Source: Stutzerimonas degradans
GTDB lineage: Bacteria > Pseudomonadota > Gammaproteobacteria > Pseudomonadales > Pseudomonadaceae
Assembly (NCBI RefSeq): GCF_024448505.1
Contig: NZ_JAMOHV010000020.1
Location: 1 to 36,997 of the forward strand
Direction of reading: 5' to 3'
Length of the DNA stretch: 36,997 bases
Shown here: in pieces, positions 25,748 to 33,250 of the stretch
Position numbering within the stretch: position 1 is the first letter of the stretch
Layout of the letters: every line of letters begins with the position of its first letter
Made by a program: the position numbers and the translations under genes
The notes under the pieces: generated by a model
Told to the model about the DNA's origin: nothing
Databases searched by the model: none
The model's input: only the letters and a program-made list of their open reading frames with translations

Positions 25748-27549
25748 GAATTAATCAGCAACTGGCAGCTGGAAAGGCAGAATATCCAACGATCGCTTCG
25801 CTGGCGGCCATCGGTGATGGTCGCTCCATGGCATTGGTGGGCCCAGATGGCAACGTGGAATGGTTCTGTCCCCAGCGCTTCGATGCCACACCGATGATTT
25901 GGCCGCTGCTCGACAGTCAACGTGGCGGGCGGCTACAGCTGTCGACACCGGGTGACGTCAAAACGCATTATCTGGACGATTCTGCAGTATTAGAGTTCGA
26001 AGTGCACAGCGCGTCCGGGTCCGCCCGTGTCACGCTTTGTATGGAGTGGCCTGGATCGGACGATCAGCAACGCTTGCTTTGGCAGGTAGACGGCTTAGCT
26101 GGCCGCTGTGAGTTCACTCTGCAGTTTGAGCCGCGTCCAGATTTCGGAAGCGTAGCCGGTGAGGCAAGCATTTCAGCCGAAGGGTTAACCTATTCTTATA
26201 TGGGTCAACAGCTGTTGCTTCAAGCGGACTGCGCACTGTATCCGGACGGCGAAGGCTGGAAGGGAGCGATCTCAGTAGATGCAGGAGGGCGTGCGGGAGT
26301 TTCTCTAAGCGTTTCCTTAGAGCAAGATGCCCCACCCGTTCCTGTGTCGATTGAATCTGTACCCGCGCGGATTGAGGCGACCCTGATTGCGTGGCGCGAC
26401 TGGTGCGCAGCGCTGGAGTGCCCCGCAGCATATAGAGGCGCCGTGGTACGCAGCGCGATTAGCCTTAAGTTATTGATTTACGCACCCAGCGGAGCGGTCG
26501 TTGCCGCCGGAACCACTTCCCTACCTGAACACCTGGGCGGGGAGCGGAACTGGGATTACCGCTACACCTGGTTTCGAGATGCGGGGCTGACACTTGGTGC
26601 TCTTTTCGGCCTCGGTTGTCGGGATGAGGCACATTGTTGGGCCCAGTGGATGCAGCGAACCATTGAGCAGCATGGGACGCCGCTGGCCGTGCTATACGAT
26701 GTAAACGGAGCTGCGCCACCGCCAGAACGTAATATCGAAGGGGTTGATGGCTATCGCGGCTCGCGGCCGGTGCGTGTGGGTAACGCTGCTGATGGCCAGT
26801 TTCAGCTGGATGTTTATGGCGAGTTGCTGGAGTGCGTGAGCATCTGCGATAGCATGGGCGACGATGCGATGCGGGCGCACTGGCCTCATATGCGCGCCGC
26901 TGCTGATTTCATTGCAGCGCACTGGCAGGAGCCTGACCAAAGCATTTGGGAGATGCGCAGCGCGCCGCGCCACTATGTGCACTCCAAGGTCATGGCCTGG
27001 GCCGGTCTACAGCGTGCGCTATGGCTGAAGCGCCGCCATGACCTAGACGGAGATGAGGAAAGTTGGGTCAATCAGGCCGAGGCTCTACGTCAGTTAGTCC
27101 TGCGCCGTGGTGTCAGCGCCGACGGCAGCCATTTCATCCGGGCCTTCGATGACGATAGGCTTGACGCCAGCCTTCTGCTGTTAGCACGTGTTGGTTTCAT
27201 CGAAGGCAGCGACGAGCGTTTCATCAATACGGTCGATGCGATCCGTAAACAACTGGACGAAGGCGGCGTCGCGCTACGGCGCTACCCTGCTGAAATTTCG
27301 GATGGGCTACAGGGCCGAGAAGGCGCCTTCTTCATATGCAGCTTTTGGCTCGTCGAGGCATTAGTGCAAACCGGCCGGCCTCGAGAGGCAAAGGAATTTT
27401 TCGAACAGCTGCTGCAACGCAAGGGTGAGCACGGCCTGTTCGCTGAGGAGTTCGACACCCGAAGCGGCCAGCATCTAGGCAACATACCGCAGGCCTTTTC
27501 TCATGTGGGTTTGATCAATGCCGCACTGAGCCTCGGTTCTTTTGATTAA
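25744..27549 (+). CDS. Glycoside hydrolase family 15 protein
   Basis: A 601-residue glucoamylase/trehalase-like enzyme. The N-terminal beta-sandwich begins 'YPTIASLAAIGDGRSMALVG' and 'EWFCPQRFDATPMIWPLLD'. The (alpha/alpha)6 barrel has the substrate-site motif 'RNWDYRYTWFRDAGLTLGAL' and later 'KVMAWAGLQRALWL'. The C-terminal end has 'FFICSFWLVEALVQTGR' and 'NIPQAFSHVGLINAALSLGS'. Typical length is 580-620, so it is complete. It has no signal peptide and probably acts in the cytoplasm on trehalose or an alpha-glucan. It converges with the SDR gene at 27601. Confidence 0.93.
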   Translation: MRINQQLAAGKAEYPTIASLAAIGDGRSMALVGPDGNVEWFCPQRFDATPMIWPLLDSQRGGRLQLSTPGDVKTHYLDDSAVLEFEVHSASGSARVTLCMEWPGSDDQQRLLWQVDGLAGRCEFTLQFEPRPDFGSVAGEASISAEGLTYSYMGQQLLLQADCALYPDGEGWKGAISVDAGGRAGVSLSVSLEQDAPPVPVSIESVPARIEATLIAWRDWCAALECPAAYRGAVVRSAISLKLLIYAPSGAVVAAGTTSLPEHLGGERNWDYRYTWFRDAGLTLGALFGLGCRDEAHCWAQWMQRTIEQHGTPLAVLYDVNGAAPPPERNIEGVDGYRGSRPVRVGNAADGQFQLDVYGELLECVSICDSMGDDAMRAHWPHMRAAADFIAAHWQEPDQSIWEMRSAPRHYVHSKVMAWAGLQRALWLKRRHDLDGDEESWVNQAEALRQLVLRRGVSADGSHFIRAFDDDRLDASLLLLARVGFIEGSDERFINTVDAIRKQLDEGGVALRRYPAEISDGLQGREGAFFICSFWLVEALVQTGRPREAKEFFEQLLQRKGEHGLFAEEFDTRSGQHLGNIPQAFSHVGLINAALSLGSFD

Positions 27550-27550
27550 C

Positions 27551-27575
27551 GTGCCCGCGTTCAACGGGCGCTTTT
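27551..27575 (+). terminator. Terminator after GH15
   Basis: GTGCCCG / CGGGCGC stem (7 bp with one T-G pair), loop of 7, then CTTTTG directly after the GH15 stop. Confidence 0.75.
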
Positions 27576-27600
27576 GCCTGATCCAATTGATGCGACCCGG

Positions 27601-28599
27601 CTAGCTGGCAATAGCAACAACTACCGCTACGCCAAACACCATTACCAACGCCAAGGCACCCGCAGCCAGCTTGCCCACGGTTTCGGAGCTTAGGCCCAGT
27701 GCCTTTCCTTTTGTCTGGTCGCCGAAGCGCCCTTCGAGGCGATGCAGCCCAACTACCGGCTGGAACAAGTTGTCCGGCTGTTCATCGCTAGCCGGTTCGT
27801 CGGTCATCTGCCCGTTCCAGGCCTGCTTGGCCATCATCCGATCAAGCAGGCCGGGCATGAACATATTGCCAATGATGGCCTGGAACGAGGCGCGCCCCAG
27901 CCAAAGTTCGCGGGGTGCGTCGGTCGCTGCACGGAGGATGGCGCGCGCGGCGACCTCTGGCGTATGGATAGGAGGGACTGGCTGCGGACGCTTTTGCATC
28001 TTGTTGCGCGACCAGTCGAACTGCGGCGTGTTGTGTGCCGGCAGCTGCACCATGGTCAGCCGTACGCGGCTGTTGGTATGGATCAGCTCGCAGCGCAGCG
28101 AGTCGGTAAACCCGCGGATGGCGAACTTGGCGGCGCAGTAGGCCGATTGCAAGGGAATCGCGCGATAGGAGAGGGCCGAGCCCACCTGGACGATGGTGCC
28201 TCGGTTGCGCGACTCCATATAGCGCAGCGCTGCCAGCGTGCCGTGAACGAAACCGAGATAGGTCACCTCGGTCACCCGCTTGTATTCCGCCGCGCTGGTT
28301 TTGTTGACCGGGCCGAACACCGTAGCCATCGCGGCGTTGACCCATATCTCGATCGGACCCAGCTCCGCCTCGATACGCTCGGCTGCCTTATCGACCGCCT
28401 CGGCGTCGGCCACATCCGCTGAAATCGCCAGCGTCATGGTGCCCTTTTCCTCCAGTTCAGCACGGGTATCGGCTAACCCCTCTTCGCCGCGGGCGATCAC
28501 TGCGATGCGAAAGCCAGCTTGCGCGAACGCATGAGCTGTCGCTCTTCCTATGCCTGCGGTCCCGCCACAAATCACGGCGGTTTTTGCGCGGTCGGTCAT
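27601..28599 (-). CDS. SDR oxidoreductase with C-terminal membrane anchor
   Basis: A 332-residue SDR: 'AVICGGTAGIGRATAHAFAQ' for the cofactor, 'WVNAAM', Ser in 'VQVGSALSYR' and the catalytic 'YCAAKFAIRG'. The C terminus ends in a hydrophobic helix ('LAAGALALVMVFGVAVVVAI') that would anchor it to the inner membrane. The start has AGGAG 8 bases upstream. It follows the VKOR gene by 33 bases in the same direction, so the two form an operon. The substrate is unknown. Confidence 0.9.
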   Translation of the reverse strand: MTDRAKTAVICGGTAGIGRATAHAFAQAGFRIAVIARGEEGLADTRAELEEKGTMTLAISADVADAEAVDKAAERIEAELGPIEIWVNAAMATVFGPVNKTSAAEYKRVTEVTYLGFVHGTLAALRYMESRNRGTIVQVGSALSYRAIPLQSAYCAAKFAIRGFTDSLRCELIHTNSRVRLTMVQLPAHNTPQFDWSRNKMQKRPQPVPPIHTPEVAARAILRAATDAPRELWLGRASFQAIIGNMFMPGLLDRMMAKQAWNGQMTDEPASDEQPDNLFQPVVGLHRLEGRFGDQTKGKALGLSSETVGKLAAGALALVMVFGVAVVVAIAS

Positions 28600-28632
28600 G
28601 TTCGACTCCTGTGCTGGTTGGATTGCATTGGC

Positions 28633-30093
28633 TTAGCGCAACAGCGCGTTCCAGCCGGCATAACGGTGGTTAATCACCCCCTTCGGAAGGCTCAGCACTA
28701 TTACCAGCAGACCAGCGATCAGGCTGCCGATCGTGGCGGCGAATCCTGCCCCGTCTAGGAACGAGGGCGCGGCGATCAACCAGGCGCCGATGGGAAGATT
28801 CAGAAACCGCAGCGGGCGAGCTACTTCTGCAAAGGCCAGCACCGAGACGGTGATCAGCAGCGAGCCCATCAGGTGATCACTGTTGGCCATCGCGCCGTCG
28901 GTACCGAAGATCAACCGGGTCGACATCAGCCAGACGCCTAGAATGCACAGCAGCGCGAGCCCCCAGGGCAGGTTTACTCCGCGAAGGCCTTTGAGGGTCA
29001 TTGAGGAGAGGCTGCCGTCGAACTCCGGCGTGTTGTCCTCGCGGGCGCCTTCCATTGCATCGCCCATGAAAAAGGTCTTCCAGAACGGCTTGCCGCGACG
29101 TCGCGCGTCTTTCAGAAACTGCCCCATGGCGACCAGCTCATCCAGTGCGTAAGGCATCATCACCAGCATGGCCAAGGCCTGAACCAGGCACAGCGTGCAC
29201 CAGGTGTCGATGAAAATCGGCTGGGCGATGATGAAGAAGATACTCACCGCGCCAAGGGGCACGACCACCACGCCGAACGCTGCGACCATCCACGGCATGG
29301 TGCGCCAGCGCCGGGCATCGCCCATAACCGCCATGAGCAGCTCGATCATATAGGCCATCACACCGATCCCTGCATCGGATACCGGCCAGGCGCGCGACAT
29401 GTCCGAGGTAATGATGGTCTCGGTGCCGTTAGGTTCGGTGCCGAAAAAGGGATCCCAGGCGTTCGAGGTATGGCCAAGCTGATAAGCGGCCAGATAACGC
29501 GCGAGCAGAATGCCGATCACGGCGAGGATGGCTATTGGCAGGCGTTGCAGCCAAGTCGAAGGGTTGTAATCCCAGCCCGGCGGCACTGCAGCCTTTTGCA
29601 TCATGCCCTGCATGCTCATGCCGGGCATCATCGGCACCAGAGTAGAGAAGGCGATCACCAGCCCACCGACCAGCAAGGCATTGCCGTAGCTCGCCGGGGA
29701 TGGAGTCCAGAACAGCAGCGGCGCGAACATCAACCACAATCCCATGACCGTGTTGGCCCATTGCGCCCAGCTAATCCGTTTGAGCGAGAGGATGGCGAAC
29801 AACACGATCAACGCGCCGCTGATGACGTCGTTCCAGGTCATCAGCAACGCGCGGGTGGCGACTTCAGGCAAATTACGTTCGGCTGCCAGGCGTGGCAGAT
29901 CAAGGTCACCCGGCGCTACGTTCATGTAGCCGAAGATGAAGGGCGCACTCAGCACCCAAAAGCCGAGCAATACATTGACGAAGTGGCACCACAGCGTCGC
30001 GAGATGGCGTCGCTCCATCATCTGCATATGCGCATCCATACCCATATCGGACGACGTGGCGCCTTGGCGTAGATATTCTCCTTGATGCTCCAT
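28633..30093 (-). CDS. VKOR-domain membrane protein with SPW repeats
   Basis: A 486-residue polytopic membrane protein. Two SPW-type repeats are seen: 'NVLLGFWVLSAPFIFGY' to 'WNDVISGALIVLFAI', then 'WANTVMGLWLMFAPLLFW'. They are followed by a vitamin-K-epoxide-reductase domain with the CxxC redox centre in 'FIDTWCTLCLVQALAML', and more helices at the end. VKOR proteins reoxidise disulfide-forming enzymes via quinone. The ATG at 30093 has GGGGA 8 bases upstream; a start at 30111 is less likely. The N terminus is Met/His-rich. With the SDR and GH15 genes it forms a set I recall seeing together in other bacteria; its joint role is not known. Confidence 0.88.
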   Translation of the reverse strand: MEHQGEYLRQGATSSDMGMDAHMQMMERRHLATLWCHFVNVLLGFWVLSAPFIFGYMNVAPGDLDLPRLAAERNLPEVATRALLMTWNDVISGALIVLFAILSLKRISWAQWANTVMGLWLMFAPLLFWTPSPASYGNALLVGGLVIAFSTLVPMMPGMSMQGMMQKAAVPPGWDYNPSTWLQRLPIAILAVIGILLARYLAAYQLGHTSNAWDPFFGTEPNGTETIITSDMSRAWPVSDAGIGVMAYMIELLMAVMGDARRWRTMPWMVAAFGVVVVPLGAVSIFFIIAQPIFIDTWCTLCLVQALAMLVMMPYALDELVAMGQFLKDARRRGKPFWKTFFMGDAMEGAREDNTPEFDGSLSSMTLKGLRGVNLPWGLALLCILGVWLMSTRLIFGTDGAMANSDHLMGSLLITVSVLAFAEVARPLRFLNLPIGAWLIAAPSFLDGAGFAATIGSLIAGLLVIVLSLPKGVINHRYAGWNALLR

Positions 30094-30275
30094 AGATCTA
30101 GTCCCCAGCACTGTAGTATCGGTTACTTTGCGGCAAGAGAAAAAAGCGTTACGGTGTTGCGACCGCGCGCAGGTTTGGGTGAGCTAGGCCAGCGGATATC
30201 TAGGCTTTTCTGCTAGCAAGTCAGCTGGCTGAGCTTCTGCACATGCTGGGATATAACGGTCAATCCGGCGAAGCG

Positions 30276-30308
30276 GCTCTGGCAACGAGATATGAGCTTT
30301 GCCAGAGC
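30276..30308 (-). terminator. Hairpin after the Csp gene
   Basis: GCTCTGGCAA / TTGCCAGAGC, a perfect 10-bp inverted repeat 16 bases past the Csp stop on the minus strand. No U tract. Confidence 0.55.
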
Positions 30309-30323
30309 AGCAAGTCGAGATTG

Positions 30324-30653
30324 TTACGCAGCCATGCGCTCGCATTCTTCAGCGCACTTCATGCACGCTTTGGCACACTCTTGGCAGTGATCCATCTGAT
30401 GTTTCGCGCATTCCTCACCGCATGCGCGGCAGATCTTGGCGCAAAGGGCACAGAACTCCTTGGCGTACTCACTTTCACGGCTCATCAGTGTGGCGGCCAA
30501 CCTACAAATGTCTGCGCAGTCACGGTCCAACTCGATGCAGCGAGCCATCATTTTTACGTCATCCTCACGCAGGCAAGCAGAGGCGCACGTTTCGCACACT
30601 AGGGCACAGTTCGAACAAGCTTGGATACAGGAAGCGAACATTGAGTTTGTCAT
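30324..30653 (-). CDS. Four-helix-bundle copper-storage protein (Csp3-like)
   Basis: A 109-residue cytosolic protein without signal peptide and with 19 Cys, mostly spaced CxxC or CxxxC along helices ('CIQACSNCALVCETCASACL', 'CALCAKICRACGEECAKHQM', 'CQECAKACMKCAEECERMAA'). This matches the Csp3/DUF326 family, tetrameric four-helix bundles that store many Cu(I) ions through Cys thiolates. The absence of a signal points to the cytosolic Csp3 form rather than the exported Csp1. GGAG lies 8 bases before the ATG and a CopR box 120 bp upstream. Confidence 0.93.
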   Translation of the reverse strand: MTNSMFASCIQACSNCALVCETCASACLREDDVKMMARCIELDRDCADICRLAATLMSRESEYAKEFCALCAKICRACGEECAKHQMDHCQECAKACMKCAEECERMAA

Positions 30654-30773
30654 TGCGTTCTCCAGGGTTCGATAGTGGTATGTCGTCGGTGCCTACTAGC
30701 CAAATACCTCATAAGCGTATTAGCAGGCACTGAATTACGACACGCTCCTACCGAGCCCGTTTCGACCAACTTC

Positions 30774-30789
30774 ATTACAATGCTGTAAG
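30774..30789 (+). promoter_or_regulatory. CopR box upstream of Csp
   Basis: ATTACAATGCTGTAAG, 120 bp before the Csp start on the minus strand. Confidence 0.7.
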
Positions 30790-31122
30790 GTGCGCAACGG
30801 TACCGAATATGATGTATGCGGTGACAGTTGGAGACGATGAGCCAAACTTCCGATGGCTTAGCCGGCTTCGCTAGTCTGTTCTAGATAACCGGTGGGGTAT
30901 GGGGAGCTCCCGGTCGCCACGACTGGGAGCATCCAATGGGGAACGGCCGGAGCGAAAGCCCTTAACTATGAGAGTCACTAGACCTGCGGCCTAATGGTTG
31001 TGAAAAGCCCTCCGGTACCGTTGCGTCGAATTAGGATGGCCTAAGACTGACCCCCTTTGCTTGTGCCGAGGCGTCTTTCTAAGAGCCTGGTCAGAACCGC
31101 TTAGGTACAGACATACCGGATG
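30790..31122. other. Gene-free stretch with a long tri-loop hairpin
   Basis: No gene is supported. The main structure is an 11-bp stem (GCTCCCGGTCG / CGACTGGGAGC, one G-T pair) with a CCA loop at 30906-30930, set in a G-rich sequence. No T tract follows, so it is not a plain terminator. Confidence 0.5.
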
Positions 31123-31938
31123 TTAGTGGTCGTGTTGCTTCCCGTCTGCGTGTACATGGTTTTTTGAAGGAGATTTGCCTTCCGCATCGGCGTTGTCACC
31201 GCCATTGCCATTGCTGTGTTTAACCGCCTGGGGCTCCTCTGACGCATGATGGTCATCGCTTTCATTATTACCATGGTGACCAAAGTTTGATTGGCCGGCT
31301 GCATCACTTGAGCTGCTAGAGCCATGGTGATCCGAGCCGCCACTGTCGCCCTGATGGTGGTCGCCCGAGGCCATCTCGCCGTGTTGCTCACCATGCCCAG
31401 CTGGGGTCTCCCCACCACCATGCTGGTGACCACCGCTAGACGCAACGAGTGCTCGATACGCTCCTTCATCTAGCTCAGGAAGCTTCTGCAGAAAAGCCAC
31501 CATTCCCCAGATGTACGGATCAGCCATGCTTTTACCCCACGCAGGCATCCCAGTGGCCTTGATGCCATGCTTGATGACCCAAAATGTTTTTGCTGGGTCA
31601 CCGTATAGCCCCGCTTCAGCCAGGCTGGGTGGAGCGGGATAAAGGCCATTGCTTAGCTCGGTCTCAGCCATGCCTGGCGCCAAGTGACAACCCACACACA
31701 TCGAGTCGTAGTTCCCCGCCCCGGCGCGGATTTGGTCTTCATCGTCGAGAGATGGCACGACTATGTCTTCGGAGCGAACCTCAATCGAGCGATTGCGAGC
31801 AGTTTCCAAGAAAGCGTGCACGGCTCCCGTATGAGGATCATCCGCGGCAACGTTTATTAGTCCCGAGAAAACAACACCGGCCACCACCAACAGGCCTAGT
31901 GCGCAGAAGGCAGCGAAGCTAATAATTATTCTTTTCAT
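31123..31938 (-). CDS. Monohaem cytochrome c with long His-rich tail
   Basis: A 271-residue exported protein. A signal anchor ('AAFCALGLLVVAGVVFSGLI') is followed by a class-I cytochrome domain with haem site CVGCH and an axial Met region 'GIKATGMPAWGKSMADPYIW'. The last about 100 residues are low-complexity His/Ser/Gly/Asp ('SSGGHQHGGGETPAGHGEQH', 'HHGSSSSSDAAG', 'HVHADGKQHDH'), which could bind many metal ions. It is the last gene of the copA-X-copB operon, 9 bases after copB. It may pass electrons from periplasmic Cu(I) oxidation; that is inference. Confidence 0.88.
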   Translation of the reverse strand: MKRIIISFAAFCALGLLVVAGVVFSGLINVAADDPHTGAVHAFLETARNRSIEVRSEDIVVPSLDDEDQIRAGAGNYDSMCVGCHLAPGMAETELSNGLYPAPPSLAEAGLYGDPAKTFWVIKHGIKATGMPAWGKSMADPYIWGMVAFLQKLPELDEGAYRALVASSGGHQHGGGETPAGHGEQHGEMASGDHHQGDSGGSDHHGSSSSSDAAGQSNFGHHGNNESDDHHASEEPQAVKHSNGNGGDNADAEGKSPSKNHVHADGKQHDH

Positions 31939-31947
31939 CTAGGGTCC

Positions 31948-32946
31948 TTAAAACCAAAGCCTGATGCCAGCAACGAACCGCGCCTCATCTACGTCTTCGC
32001 CTTCATCTCTCGCCATATCGGCGGTATTACCGTATGCCCGGCTCCACGTGACGCCGATGTACGGTGCGAACTCACGAACGATTTCGTATCGGAGGCGGAG
32101 CCCCACCTCTGTGTTTGCGAGACCAGCGCCTACTCCGCGCGCAGGATCGTCCTTGCCATAGAAATTGAGCTCGGCAGTCGGTTGGAGGATCAGCCGGTTA
32201 GTGAGGAGAATGTCGTACTCGCCTTCAAAACGTGCTGCTGTCTGCCCACCTTCACCGACGAAGGCGGTGGCTTCCGCCTCAAAGTTATACAGAGCCATCC
32301 CCTGGACGCCTAAAGCCGCCCACGTCTGCGGCGACTCGGGCTTAAAGTCCTGGCGAACACCTGCTACCACATCCCACCAGGGGCTGATGGCACGCCCGTA
32401 GAGCGCCTGAATTTCCGCATCTCCAGTAACGCCATTCGTTCGCTCACCTTCCGAGCGAAACCAGAACCGATTGATATCGCCACCAACCCAGGCAGTAGCT
32501 TCCCAACTGAGGGTGCTACCTTCATTTGCGTTCTGGTACTCAAGTTGATCTAGCAGAAGGAACCAGGCCAGATACTTGTCATGGACTGTATGACCTTGAA
32601 GACCAGGGAAAGCCGCTTCTCTATCCGCATCGGTCAATACTGGAATGAACGAGGGATGAACCATGCCGGGCATTTCGAGCGTATCGTCATGCTTCATTTG
32701 GCCATGGTTCATCGTGCTATGGTCCATCGCACCATGACCCATCGCAGAATGGTCCGTTTGCCCACCGGAGCCATGATTCTTAGCTGCGGGCTTCGCTGAA
32801 GATGCAGGGGCTTGAGCTGCCTCAGCAGGAGGGGTTTGATGCATCGAATGATCCATCATCTCGGCAGCGTTGGCTGTCCCTCCAGCCGCTGCGCTCAACG
32901 AAACTCCGAGCGCAATCAGAGCAAAGCGAGAAGGTCTAGTGGTCAT
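31948..32946 (-). CDS. copB: Outer-membrane copper-resistance protein CopB
   Basis: A 332-residue CopB/PcoB-type protein. The signal peptide ('[20 protein letters not shown]') is followed by a Met/His-rich metal-binding region ('[11 protein letters not shown]', '[20 protein letters not shown]') and the beta-barrel domain that begins '[20 protein letters not shown]' and ends '[20 protein letters not shown]' with a C-terminal '[10 protein letters not shown]', an outer-membrane targeting end. The ATG at 32946 was chosen for GAGGTGG 9 bases upstream; longer in-frame starts lie within the Met/His codons of the previous gene. It overlaps that gene by 11 bases. Confidence 0.95.
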   Translation of the reverse strand: MTTRPSRFALIALGVSLSAAAGGTANAAEMMDHSMHQTPPAEAAQAPASSAKPAAKNHGSGGQTDHSAMGHGAMDHSTMNHGQMKHDDTLEMPGMVHPSFIPVLTDADREAAFPGLQGHTVHDKYLAWFLLLDQLEYQNANEGSTLSWEATAWVGGDINRFWFRSEGERTNGVTGDAEIQALYGRAISPWWDVVAGVRQDFKPESPQTWAALGVQGMALYNFEAEATAFVGEGGQTAARFEGEYDILLTNRLILQPTAELNFYGKDDPARGVGAGLANTEVGLRLRYEIVREFAPYIGVTWSRAYGNTADMARDEGEDVDEARFVAGIRLWF

Positions 32947-33238
32947 GGTGCGAATCCACCTCAGTATCAGTGGCCTTGGGGTCATGATCCATCTTGCCGT
33001 GCTCCATTTCTCCATGGTCCATCGAGCCATGATCCATGTCGTCGTGGTTCATTTTTGAGTTAGAGGTGCCTTGTGTCTGAGATGCCGGCTTGTTGCCTGG
33101 ATTCTGCGATGAAGCCGATGATTGCTTGTGCTGATCATGCTTTTGCTCTGCAAACGCAGCTGACATATTCATTACGCCCAGCAGACTGAACATTAACGCG
33201 CTGCCAATAAGAGTTTTACGCTTCGTAAAATTTCCCAT
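32936..33238 (-). CDS. Small Met/His-rich exported protein between copA and copB
   Basis: A 100-residue protein with signal peptide ('[17 protein letters not shown]') and a C-terminal array '[20 protein letters not shown]' of MxH-type repeats, a copper-binding composition like the Met-rich loops of CopA and CopB. It has AGAGGAA before the ATG, begins 12 bases after copA and overlaps copB by 11 bases. It is probably a periplasmic copper buffer; I do not know a family name. Confidence 0.78.
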   Translation of the reverse strand: MGNFTKRKTLIGSALMFSLLGVMNMSAAFAEQKHDQHKQSSASSQNPGNKPASQTQGTSNSKMNHDDMDHGSMDHGEMEHGKMDHDPKATDTEVDSHHDH

Positions 33239-33250
33239 ATAAAGTTCCTC

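Noticed and set aside
31101..31469. 122-codon frame inside the cytochrome gene
   Set aside because: It is an alternative frame of the His-rich repeat and has repeat-derived composition only.
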